Below, piece by piece: positions 52,862-60,354 of a DNA stretch of 64,000 nucleotides. Each line of letters starts with the position of its first letter. The first letter of the stretch is position 1. The notes beneath the pieces are model-generated. The model had not been told where the DNA came from. It did no database searches and saw only the letters and a list, made by a program, of their open reading frames with translations. A program made the position numbers and the translations under genes. The DNA is from Fibrobacteria bacterium (GTDB lineage Bacteria; Fibrobacterota; Fibrobacteria; UBA5070), in assembly GCA_020633825.1 (NCBI GenBank), contig JACKCV010000004.1, forward strand, positions 248,001-312,000, in the 5' to 3' direction.

Positions 52862-53248
52862 ATGAACCGAAAGATCGCGTCCGCACTCTACCTGATGTCC
52901 GGAATCCTCATCGCCCTGGGAGGTTTGGGCCACAGTTTGGGAGCCGTGGGGCAGGTGCACGAGGCCTTCGGGAAAGTCCGCCTCGACGCCCACACGGCCG
53001 ATCTGGTGATCGCGGTGTGGCACTTCGCCGGAGCCGCGATGGTCGCCCTGGGCGCCATGGTGGTCTCCGGATGGTGGAAGACCCGCCACGGGGAGGTTCT
53101 GGACGAATCCACCCCCCTGCTGATCGCGCTCTTCTACATCGGGTACGGAATCGCCGCCCTGGCCTGGATGCGCGAGCCCTTCTGGAGCGTGTTCATCGTC
53201 TTCGGGCTGTTGGCGGGGCTTTCCGGCAGATCCCTCGGCGGCAAGTGA
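52862..53248 (+). CDS. Small four-helix membrane protein
   Basis: The 128-residue product has four hydrophobic segments (near residues 8-27, 47-68, 84-102 and 105-122) with short charged loops. A His in the first segment and another in the second (GGLGHSLGAV; AVWHFAGAAM) could bind metal or heme, but this is only a possibility. AGGAAA lies 5 bases before the ATG. It follows the AraC gene by 58 bases. Family unknown. Confidence 0.72.
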   Translation: MNRKIASALYLMSGILIALGGLGHSLGAVGQVHEAFGKVRLDAHTADLVIAVWHFAGAAMVALGAMVVSGWWKTRHGEVLDESTPLLIALFYIGYGIAALAWMREPFWSVFIVFGLLAGLSGRSLGGK

Positions 53249-53278
53249 CCGCTCGAGGGACCGATCTTCCCGCGCGCC

Positions 53279-54235
53279 TCAGGCCGCGCGCGGGAACCAG
53301 CTCTCGAGGAGGGCCAGGTCCGAGGCGTCGAGGACCAGGTCGGCGGCCTTGGCGTTTTCCTCGAGTTGCGCGACCGTCGAGGCCCCGACGATCGCCGAGG
53401 TGAGACCGGGCACCTGGAGCACCCAGGCGAGGGCCACCTGGGTGGTGGTCACGCCGTGCTTGGCGGCGATCTCCCCGATGCGATCCACGCGCGAGAGCAG
53501 ATCGGCGTCGCCGAGGTGGTCCTTCATCCACATGTTCATGGACGAGTTGCCCCCGCGGGCTCCGGCGGGAATGCGGCCTCCGGAATACTTGCCGCTGAGG
53601 ACCCCCTGGGCGAGAGGCGAGAAACAGGCCGTTCCCATCCCCGTGTCCCGGCAGGCCGGAAGGATCTCCTTCTCGATGCCGCGTCCGAGGAGGTTGAAGT
53701 AGGGCTGGTTCACCACCGGGGCCCGCCAGCCGCGCAATTTGCACAACTCGTGGACGTCGCGGATCTGGTCGGCGGTCCATTCGCTGGTGCCCCAGTACAG
53801 GATGCGCCCCTGTCGGATCAGGTCGTCGAAGGCCTGGCAGGTCTCCTCGATGGGGGTCTCCGGATCGAACCGGTGGGCGTAGAAGAGATCGACGTACTTC
53901 AGGTTCAGGCGATCCAGACTCGCGTCGATGGAATCGAACAGGTGCTTGCGCGACAATCCCTTGTCGGTGGGGTGCTCCGACATGGGCCAGAACGCCTTGG
54001 TGGCGATCACGTATTCGCTGCGACGGCGCTTGGGCAGGATCTGTCCCAGGAGCGTCTCCGCGGCGCCCTTGTTGTAGACGTCGGCGGTGTCGAAGGAATT
54101 GATCCCGAGGGCGAAGGCCTTCTCGAGGATCGCGCGCGCGCCGTCCAGTTCGACCTGGCTGCCGAAGGTGAGCCACGACCCGTAGGTGATGGTGCTGATG
54201 CGCAGGCCGGTGTTTCCGAGGTTTCTGTATTGCAT
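53279..54235 (-). CDS. Aldo/keto reductase
   Basis: The 318-residue NADPH-dependent reductase has the (alpha/beta)8 layout and tetrad: Asp and Tyr in SFDTADVYNKGAAE, Lys in VIATKAFWP, His in DLFYAHRFD. The NADP end is SAIVGASTVAQLEENAKA. The start MQYRNLGNTGLRISTITYGS and the sequence HRFDPETPIEET place it in the YghZ/potassium-channel beta-subunit group, which reduces small aldehydes and ketones. It is the last gene before the island. Confidence 0.92.
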   Translation of the reverse strand: MQYRNLGNTGLRISTITYGSWLTFGSQVELDGARAILEKAFALGINSFDTADVYNKGAAETLLGQILPKRRRSEYVIATKAFWPMSEHPTDKGLSRKHLFDSIDASLDRLNLKYVDLFYAHRFDPETPIEETCQAFDDLIRQGRILYWGTSEWTADQIRDVHELCKLRGWRAPVVNQPYFNLLGRGIEKEILPACRDTGMGTACFSPLAQGVLSGKYSGGRIPAGARGGNSSMNMWMKDHLGDADLLSRVDRIGEIAAKHGVTTTQVALAWVLQVPGLTSAIVGASTVAQLEENAKAADLVLDASDLALLESWFPRAA

Positions 54236-54311
54236 GCGAAGAGTTGTAGCAATTGGCCACTCCCTCCTCGTACCCACGACCCAATCTGAGCAATCGAAAT
54301 CTCGGGAAAGG

Positions 54312-54375
54312 GGGGGAGGAGCCCCTCCCCCGGCCTTCGCCGCCGGACGGCTGCGGCACCCCCCGCCCAGCGGGG
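54312..54375. terminator. GC-rich hairpins between the aldo/keto reductase gene and the island
   Basis: GGGGGAGG-AGCC-CCTCCCCC (54312-54331) and CCCCGC-CCA-GCGGGG (54361-54375) can both form tight hairpins. They lie downstream of the minus-strand remnant at 54432 and could have ended the original gene. No T run follows on the plus strand. Confidence 0.4.
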
Positions 54376-54431
54376 ACACCCCGCAACGCCCCGGAAGGGC
54401 CTGCGAGGCCCCGCGGCCAGGACTCCGCGGA

Positions 54432-54668
54432 TCAGAACAAGGTGGTCAGAGTGCGCCAGGAATGGCCACCTTGCTCAAGCTGGACCACCAGCGGGCCGCC
54501 GGGCAAGGCGCCCAGATCGATCGCGATCCGTCCGGACCGCGGGGACAACCGGACCTCGCGCAGCAAGCGTCCATCGAGGGTCCGCAAACTCGCCCGCACC
54601 GGTTCGTCGGAAAGACCCTGGGCCTGCAGGGAACGGGCGCTTCCCCTGCCCTGCCATCGTGCCAACAC
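54432..54668 (-). pseudogene. 3' remnant of a secreted protein gene (T9SS-type C-terminal domain)
   Basis: The minus frame encodes an isolated end domain of about 70 residues, including SLRTLDGRLLREVRLSP and IDLGALPGGPLVVQLEQGG, closing with RTLTTLF and a stop. This is the strand pattern of a type IX secretion C-terminal domain and resembles the internal domain of the SUMF1 protein at 44785. Upstream coding is lost at about 54665-54670, exactly where the DNA turns AT-rich. It marks the chromosomal side of the island junction. Confidence 0.6.
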
Positions 54669-54672
54669 CAAC

Positions 54673-54762
54673 TTGCATATAAGGGTCAATATATTGACTA
54701 TACAGAACGCATTTCGCAGTTTAGAGGCAAATACTTCTCCCTTAAAAATGAAGTAGGAAAGC
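54673..54762 (+). promoter_or_regulatory. AT-rich promoter/operator of hipBA with a 14-bp palindrome
   Basis: A perfect palindrome GTCAATATATTGAC (54685-54698) lies in an AT-rich stretch right before hipB, next to possible promoter boxes (TTGCAT at 54673, TTGACT at 54694, TATACA at 54699). Toxin-antitoxin operons of this type are repressed by HipB binding such palindromes. The exact -35/-10 pair cannot be fixed. Confidence 0.58.
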
Positions 54763-55068
54763 ATGGCGTTCCGAACCGTCCAGCAGATCGAAGAGCTGAT
54801 CGGCCAGAAGATCACAGCCTATCGTCTGAACCAGAACATCCTCCAGACCGAGCTCGCCAACAAGGCCGGTGTGAGTCTAGGCGTCCTGAAGCGGCTGGAA
54901 CGCGGCGAACCCGTCCGTTTGGGGACCCTCATCCGCGTGATGAAGGCCCTGGGCCTGGAAGACTGGTTCGACACCATCGCCCCCTTCTCGACCATCAACC
55001 CCCTGCAGGCCGTGAACGAGAACCCACGACAGCGGGCACGCAGGAAGAAGTCCACCAATGGCCGCTAG
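54763..55068 (+). CDS. hipB: HipB-like antitoxin (Xre-family helix-turn-helix)
   Basis: The 101-residue protein has a Cro/C1-type helix-turn-helix at about residues 25-55 (LQTELANKAGVSLGVLKRLE) and the linker GEPVRLGTLIRVMKALG. The basic tail is RQRARRKKSTNGR. As antitoxin it binds HipA and represses the operon. Its 3' end overlaps the hipA start by 11 bases. Confidence 0.88.
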   Translation: MAFRTVQQIEELIGQKITAYRLNQNILQTELANKAGVSLGVLKRLERGEPVRLGTLIRVMKALGLEDWFDTIAPFSTINPLQAVNENPRQRARRKKSTNGR

Positions 55069-56350
55069 GAAGAAGTTCCGGCACGTCTCGAAGCTTGAGG
55101 TCCATTTGTGGGGGCACCACATCGGCTCCCTCATGCCCGACACCCATTCGCCCGCCTACGCCTTCCGCTACACAGACGAATTCCGTCTGGCCGGGATCGA
55201 GCCATCTCCCCTGCAGATGCCGGTGAATCGACCGATCACCTGGATCTTCCCGAACCTCAACCAGAAGACCTACCACGGCCTGCCCGCGCTGGTCAACGAC
55301 AGCCTCCCGGACGCCTTCGGCAACCGGGTCATCGATCGCGCCCTCCCCTCTTTCGGTGTGCCCATAGAGCAGATCACTTTCCTCGATCGGCTCGCCTACC
55401 TCGGCTCCCGGGCCATGGGTGCCCTGCAGTTCAAGCCCCCACAGGAGCCTGCGCAACGCCCCACCGCAATCCATCTGCGCGAACTCGTCGAGGAGGCACG
55501 CCTGGCAATCTCTCGCGAGGCGCTTCAAGACGGGAGCGGAAGCTTGAAGCACATCATCCAGGTTGGCATCTCCGCTGGCGGTGCTCGGCCCAAAGCGGTG
55601 ATCTGCTGGAACCCCAACACGGGGGACTTTCAGTCCGGCCAATTCGACGCTCCCGAAGGCTACGAACACTGGCTCCTGAAATTCGATGGCATCGAGAAGG
55701 GCCAGAACGACTTCGTCGAACCCCACAACGAAGGACGTGTCGAATTCGCCTACTACCTGATGGCCACTGCGGCCGGAATCCGGATGTCCGAGTCTCGCCT
55801 CCACGAAGAAGGTGGTCGCGCGCACTTCATGACACGTCGATTCGACCGGGAAGGAGCCAGCACCAGGCACCACGTCCAAACCCTGTGCGCAATGGCCCAC
55901 ATGGATCTGGCCTACCTGGGAGCCTACTCCTACGGCCAGTTCTTCGAGGCCATCCTGAACCTCGGCCTTCCTGAAGGAAGTCTCGAGGAGGCGTACCGCC
56001 GCATGGCCTTCAACGTCATGGCCCGCAACCTGGATGACCACACCAAGAACCAATCCTTCCTGCTCCAACAGGAAGGGACCTGGCAATTGGCGCCCGCCTA
56101 CGACCTCACCCACGCCCACGACCCCGCCGGACGCTGGAACCACCAGCACTTCCTCGCGGTGAACAACAAGTACGACGAGATCTCCCGTGCCGACATGCTC
56201 CTGGAGGCCGAACGCTACTCGATCGCCGATCGGAAGCTGATCCTCGACCAGGTCTCGGCCGCCATCGAGATGTGGCCCGTGTACGCCGACGCGGCCGGCG
56301 TCCCCAAGAAGAAGGCTGAACAGATCCGGAAAGACCTCCGGATCATCTAA
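55058..56350 (+). CDS. hipA: HipA-family serine/threonine kinase toxin
   Basis: The 430-residue toxin has the N-subdomain with PGLPDSLPDAF-like text (ALVNDSLPDAFGNRVI). The glycine loop is GISAGGARPKAVI, the catalytic Asp/Asn motif is NVMARNLDDHTKNQ, and the magnesium Asp is in LAPAYDLTHAH. HipA kinases phosphorylate targets such as glutamyl-tRNA synthetase and bring about growth arrest. All key residues are present, so an active toxin is likely. It is coupled to hipB. Confidence 0.92.
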   Translation: MAARKKFRHVSKLEVHLWGHHIGSLMPDTHSPAYAFRYTDEFRLAGIEPSPLQMPVNRPITWIFPNLNQKTYHGLPALVNDSLPDAFGNRVIDRALPSFGVPIEQITFLDRLAYLGSRAMGALQFKPPQEPAQRPTAIHLRELVEEARLAISREALQDGSGSLKHIIQVGISAGGARPKAVICWNPNTGDFQSGQFDAPEGYEHWLLKFDGIEKGQNDFVEPHNEGRVEFAYYLMATAAGIRMSESRLHEEGGRAHFMTRRFDREGASTRHHVQTLCAMAHMDLAYLGAYSYGQFFEAILNLGLPEGSLEEAYRRMAFNVMARNLDDHTKNQSFLLQQEGTWQLAPAYDLTHAHDPAGRWNHQHFLAVNNKYDEISRADMLLEAERYSIADRKLILDQVSAAIEMWPVYADAAGVPKKKAEQIRKDLRII

Positions 56351-56373
56351 CCCCCCCGATCACGAAATTGGAC

Positions 56374-56410
56374 AAGCCTCCCCGAGTTTCGGCGAAGGCT
56401 TATTTCGTTT
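56374..56410 (+). terminator. Possible terminator after hipA
   Basis: AAGCCT (56374-56379) pairs with AGGCTT (56396-56401), with an inner CCGA/TCGG stem. ATTTCGTTTT follows. It starts 24 bases after the hipA stop. Confidence 0.5.
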
Positions 56411-56455
56411 TGGGACGTTTTTTGGCCGCCACGGGATTGAAGTCCCGCGACATCA

Positions 56456-56632
56456 ATGAATTCAATCGCTCCTTCAATGCGATGGCACTTGCTCACAGCC
56501 AAGGGCAGGGACCAAATCGTGGCAGAATATGGCCCTGAAATCTTGGATCGTTATGATCTCGTCCAAGTTCTATGCGCCGCAGGATCCCCAGAGCATGTCC
56601 GCTACGATTCTCTTCGGTCCTGATGCCCTCCC
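56456..56632 (+). other. Possible decayed coding fragment after hipA
   Basis: A 58-codon frame (starting MNSIAPSMRWHLLTAKGRDQ) and an overlapping frame just upstream (containing AYFVLGRFLAATGLKSRDIN) both look protein-like, as if one gene had been frameshifted. No start with a ribosome site is present. This makes up most of the 419-base gap between hipA and the fic remnant, together with the minus-strand stump gene at 56602. Confidence 0.3.
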
Positions 56633-56766
56633 CAGGTCACGGCTGTTCGAGGCTTGCCGAATCTCTCCACTTCGGCTTCGCAGAGCCGGGCGATCAGGGC
56701 GCGCAACGGATTGTCGTCGAGTAGCGCCACATCGCCGCTGGTCACATCCAGCAGGTCAGCGGACAA
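56602..56766 (-). pseudogene. 54-codon stump of a larger defence-island gene
   Basis: A GGAGGTGATCC ribosome site, in which TGA is also the fic stop, is followed by TTG 56766 and 54 codons: SADLLDVTSGDVALLDDNPL, then ALIARLCEAEVERFG and TAVTWGGHQDRRES before TAG. The A-V-T-W-G-G-x-Q motif is what I would expect at the start of large nuclease or NTPase proteins of defence islands, normally continuing GGxDVxV. Here the frame stops at that point, so only the first domain edge is left. The family link is from memory and uncertain. Confidence 0.5.
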
Positions 56767-56769
56767 GGA

Positions 56770-57360
56770 TCACCTCCCCCGACCGCCCATCGCTCGCCTA
56801 CCCAGCTCGGTGCGACGGTACTTTTGCCGCGGGCTGCGGGGCGATGCCGGATCAGTCCGCTCCACGAAACCGGCCTTGAGCGCCGGATCGAGGTAGTTAG
56901 CCAGGAACGTGGGACGATGCGAAAGCGCCAAGGCTTTCATGAGGTCGCCGGTTCCCAGCTCGCGGGATCCCAAAGTCTTCAACAGCGCGGCTACTTGTTC
57001 GGTTACTTGTACGGTTACATGGTCGGTTTTCGGAAGTTCCCGCAGCGCCGAGCAGATCTGCCTCCTTCGCAGGATCCCAGGTCTCCAGCTTGTCGTAGGT
57101 CGCAAAGGCGTTGCGGACTTCTGGATCTCGCGCGGCGCACCCAGCACGCGCTTGCCCTCCAGGAGTGCCGTGACCTGTTCCAGCGTGAGCGTGTTCTGCT
57201 CGATCGCGAGGCTGGCCTGGATGGTCCGGATACGATTCCCCCGCCGAAGCTTCGGGGTCATGCGTTTGGCCTGCGCCGCAACACGCTCGGTCACCCCCGC
57301 GATCTCGGCGACGAACGTGAGGATGCGCGAGGTGATGGTGAAGGGGGTACTCACGCCCAC
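56770..57360 (-). pseudogene. Fic-family protein gene lacking the catalytic core
   Basis: The 196-codon frame begins like a Fic-domain protein: STPFTITSRILTFVAEIAGV, RGNRIRTIQASLAIEQNTLT, LEQVTALLEGKRVLG, REIQ. One base is missing near 57113: the continuation EVRNAFATYDKLETWDP is in the next frame. The frame then resumes as ALRELPKTDHVTVQVTEQV and ends with the usual Fic winged-helix tail (LANYLDPALKAGFVERTD; RQKYRRTELGR). The core with HPFxxGNGR is absent. It is thus a frameshifted gene with an internal deletion. It overlaps the upstream nuclease gene by 10 bases. Confidence 0.75.
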
Positions 57361-58397
57361 CTCTCCTGGGCTTCCAGCACGCCCCGCTCCCGGTCCAGTT
57401 CGCGGCGCAGCTCCTCCTCGCTGGGCAGGATCAGCTTGTACTTGCTGGCAAACAGCTGCTCGTTCCCGTGCAGGACCGAGTAGCGGACTACCGATGCGTC
57501 CCTCTGGGCGCAGAGGATGATGCCCACCGTGGGATTGTCGTCCGGCCCGCGCTTGAGGTCGTCGTACATCCGCACGTACATGTCCATCTGGCCGATGTCC
57601 TGATGGGTCAGCTCACCGCGCTTGAGATCGAAGATCACGAAGCACTTGAGCAGGTAGTTGTAGAAGACGAGGTCGAGATAGAAGTCCTTGGACTCGGTGC
57701 TGATCCGCTGCTGGCGCGCCACGAAGGCGAAGCCCTTGCCCAGCTCCAGCAGGAAGCCCTGCAGCTGGTCGATGAGCGCCTGTTCCAGGTCGTTTTCCAG
57801 CACGGCGCCGGCATTCGGGAATCCCAGGAACTCAAGCACCACAGGATCGCGCACGATGTCGCGGGGAGTCAGCCCCGCGGTCTTGGCCGACGCCTCGGCG
57901 ACCACGGCGGCCTTGTCCTGGCTGGAAAGTAGCCGCTCGTAGTAGAGCGTCCCGATCTGCCGTTCCAGGGCACGGCTGCTCCAATTCTGGGACGCCGCCT
58001 CGTTCATGTACCATTCGCGTGCGGTCGGCGATTCGACGCGCACCAGGAGCCGGTAATGGGTCCACGCCAATTCGGAACGCACTGCGTTCCAATTCGGGAA
58101 GGACTGGAAGAAGGCCCGCATGTTCCGCAGGTTGCGTTCGTCGAACCCTTTGCCGAACTCGGCGGTGAGGGCTTCGGCCAGTTGCGGAAGGAGGCGCTTG
58201 CCGTAGGCGGCACGGGAGGCTCCGCCCTGCTCGAACTCGACGATGTGCCGCCCGATGTGCCAGCAGGTCTGGACCTGGAGGGTGTCGACCGTCCGCAATG
58301 CCTGGGCCCGGGCCTGCCGGATCAATTCCCCAACCGCGCCGACCAGAGTGGGCAATTCCGCCTTTGCCGCGAGGCTCATCGGTTCCTCCGGTTTCAC
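57351..58397 (-). CDS. YhcG-like PD-(D/E)xK nuclease-domain protein (DUF1016), second copy
   Basis: The 348-residue protein has the DUF1016 N-terminal helix domain (CWHIGRHIVEFEQGGASRAA; GFDERNLRNMRAFFQSFPNW; LAWTHYRLLVRV) and the nuclease domain near residues 210-300. The likely active site is DFYLDLVFYNYLLKCFVIFDLKRGE with D and D-x-K. It also has the family linker LEQALIDQLQGFLLELGKGF. It is complete. DUF1016 genes often lie inside type I restriction operons; here one stands on each side of hsdS. It starts 4 bases inside the hsdS 3' end. Confidence 0.86.
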   Translation of the reverse strand: MKPEEPMSLAAKAELPTLVGAVGELIRQARAQALRTVDTLQVQTCWHIGRHIVEFEQGGASRAAYGKRLLPQLAEALTAEFGKGFDERNLRNMRAFFQSFPNWNAVRSELAWTHYRLLVRVESPTAREWYMNEAASQNWSSRALERQIGTLYYERLLSSQDKAAVVAEASAKTAGLTPRDIVRDPVVLEFLGFPNAGAVLENDLEQALIDQLQGFLLELGKGFAFVARQQRISTESKDFYLDLVFYNYLLKCFVIFDLKRGELTHQDIGQMDMYVRMYDDLKRGPDDNPTVGIILCAQRDASVVRYSVLHGNEQLFASKYKLILPSEEELRRELDRERGVLEAQERWA

Positions 58398-58985
58398 GCC
58401 GCCGCCCGTCCCGACAGCTCCGCGACCATGGCCTCCAGGAGCCGCGAGGCCGTCTCGCGGGCAGCCTTACCTAAAGCCTCCAGCCGATCCACCAGCGCCA
58501 TCAGCTCGTCCACCTTGGCCACGATCCGCTTCTGCTCGGCAAGGGGGGGAAGGGGGATTGGCAGTTTGCACATCACATCACGCCCGACATTTTTCATCGA
58601 ACTGCTCGTACCGGAGGCATTCCTTGCATAATATTCGCGGGCTGGCGCTGAAGTATTCACAAGGTTGATGTAACCCTTCTCGATTTCCTCCGGAAACTGG
58701 AAGCGAACGATTTTGTCGCTCATCATCAAATGTGGTGGCGCGTGATCAACGACTACGCTTCTAGCAACGAGTTCCTCTGTATTGGCCCGCGACAGAAGGA
58801 AGTCACCATCCTTGACTTCGCATTCTTCCCGTATGTCCATACCGGCCGGGAGTGCCTTATTTGCATCCGGATCAAAAGCCCCCCAAGACACAGCACTCAC
58901 TTTCAAAATACCCCAGGCATCACCAACTCGCGATTCAGAAAGGCATTGAGGACTCCACCCAGATTCACTACGAAGCGATATATTT
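58394..58985 (-). pseudogene. hsdS: hsdS, C-terminal part (separated by IS insertion)
   Basis: This part encodes the second target-recognition domain and the distal conserved helices: IPLPPLAEQKRIVAKVDELM and LEALGKAARETASRLLEAMV. In frame it continues directly from the N-terminal part at 60355, once the IS and one 8-base repeat are removed (residues MGN then ISLRSESGW). By itself a frame starts at ATG 59005 inside the IS end, but that start is accidental. The joined protein would have 534 residues. Confidence 0.88.
58978..58985. repeat. Target-site duplication, left copy (ATATATTT)
   Basis: ATATATTT flanks the IS on this side and is repeated exactly at 60355-60362. Eight bases is the usual duplication length of ISL3-family elements. 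Confidence 0.93.
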
Positions 58986-60354
58986 GGGTCTACCGTGATT
59001 CTCATGGGTCACCAGGAAACCGGCACAGTTGAGTGAGGGTTCCTGGGATAGAGGTCGAGGCCGCCCAGATGGAACAGCACGCTGTCGCGGAAGGCTTGGA
59101 AGTGACGATGGCCCCGGCACTTGACCCTCACCGCTTGGATGCGGGCGTTGAGGCTTTCGGCGGCGGCGTTCGTGACCCCCAGGCTGAACACGCGCACGAT
59201 ACCTTCCAGGTGGCCTTCGACGGTCTTCGCCAACGTCCTCATGGGGGCAAGCTTGGAGGTCTTCGCCATCGCGATCCAGTGTTGGAGATGGTCTCGTGCT
59301 TCCCGCTCGTTCGTGCACTGGCGATACAGGCGAAGCGTCTCTTTCAGTCGGTACGCCTCGGCGGTGTTGGCGAACCACTCGCTGATGAAGGCGACCTTCT
59401 GCTGCGCCCACTCCTTCTGGCGGGAAGCGGCCGTCAGCAGACTGTAGCGAGCCTTCTTGAGGAAGGTCGCGCCCTTGGGGTCGTCCAGCCGCTGATGGAT
59501 GGCAACCTCCTCACGACGGACCTGCTCCATCGCCTCGTTGGCCAGCTTCACGACGTGGAACGGATCGAAGACAATTCGTGTCTCGTCGAGGACGTCCTTG
59601 GCCGCCTTCTCGAAGGGTCCGTGCAGATCCATCGACACGGAAACCACACGAGCCAGGATCTCCTCGCCAAGCCCTTCCAATGCGGCTTTGGCGCTGGCGG
59701 TGGTGTTGCCCTCGACCATCTCCTCGACGACTCCACGCTTGGCGTCGCCCACCACCGTGGCACACTGGCGGCGGTGCCAGTACTTCTCGTCGATCGAGAG
59801 GTGCGGCATGGTGGGCGTCGCGTCCTCCTGCCTCGACAGCGCCTTGCGCTCCAGGCCTCTCTGAACAGCTCGGCGAGCGATGCCCGCAAGGCAGTCCTCG
59901 CTGGTTCCCAGGATCTCCGCAGCACGGCGGCGCGCGCAACAGAGCATCAGGTCAATCGCGAAGGCTTCAAAGAGAAGAGTGAAGCGCGATTTCGCCTCCG
60001 CCCAAGGCACGGACACCTGCTGAACTCCGTGCTCCGGGCACGAGACGCGAGGAATGGAGCACACCAGCATGGTCTTGAGCTGGCAGGTGTCCAAGTGGCG
60101 CCAGGTGCGCGTCGGCGCGTGGTCGTGGATGCTGCACGCCGAGCCGCAGTTCGGGCAGGGCAGGGACGTCTCGGAGCCATGGATCACCTGGATGCGCACC
60201 TCGCCGAGAGACGTGTCCAGATCTACGTTCGAGACGCACCAGGGAGGCGTCAGGCCAAGGATGTGGGCGTAGAACGATGTGCTGTCCAAGGGAAACTCTC
60301 CTCCGAAGGGGGAAGCCTCAAAGGTGCCTCAGCCATTAGAAAGCCGGTAGACCC
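58986..60354 (-). mobile_element. ISL3-family insertion sequence (1369 bp) in hsdS
   Basis: The element is bounded by imperfect inverted repeats. The left end reads GGGTCTACCGTGATTCTCAT; the right end, on the other strand, reads GGGTCTACCGGCTTTCTAAT. Ten outer bases are identical and about 16 of 20 agree. It holds one full transposase gene and is flanked by an exact 8-bp duplication. One insertion, apparently recent because the repeats and transposase are undamaged. Confidence 0.93.
59009..60289 (-). CDS. ISL3-family transposase
   Basis: The 426-residue transposase has an N-terminal zinc finger (CPNCGSACSIHDH; CPEHG) and helix-turn-helix segment (AAEILGTSEDCLAGIARRAV). The DDE domain follows: first Asp in HLSIDEKYWH, second in VVSVSMDLHGPFEKAAKD with the FDPFHVVKLANEA follow-up, and Glu in TNAAAESLNARIQAVRVKCR. 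It is complete and likely active. It points in the same direction as hsdS. Confidence 0.95.
   Translation of the reverse strand: MDSTSFYAHILGLTPPWCVSNVDLDTSLGEVRIQVIHGSETSLPCPNCGSACSIHDHAPTRTWRHLDTCQLKTMLVCSIPRVSCPEHGVQQVSVPWAEAKSRFTLLFEAFAIDLMLCCARRRAAEILGTSEDCLAGIARRAVQRGLERKALSRQEDATPTMPHLSIDEKYWHRRQCATVVGDAKRGVVEEMVEGNTTASAKAALEGLGEEILARVVSVSMDLHGPFEKAAKDVLDETRIVFDPFHVVKLANEAMEQVRREEVAIHQRLDDPKGATFLKKARYSLLTAASRQKEWAQQKVAFISEWFANTAEAYRLKETLRLYRQCTNEREARDHLQHWIAMAKTSKLAPMRTLAKTVEGHLEGIVRVFSLGVTNAAAESLNARIQAVRVKCRGHRHFQAFRDSVLFHLGGLDLYPRNPHSTVPVSW

Noticed and set aside
58394..59005. hsdS C-terminal frame as an independent gene starting at ATG 59005
   Set aside because: The ATG lies in the inverted repeat region of the IS; the first residues are IS-derived, and the frame joins the N-terminal part after removal of the IS.
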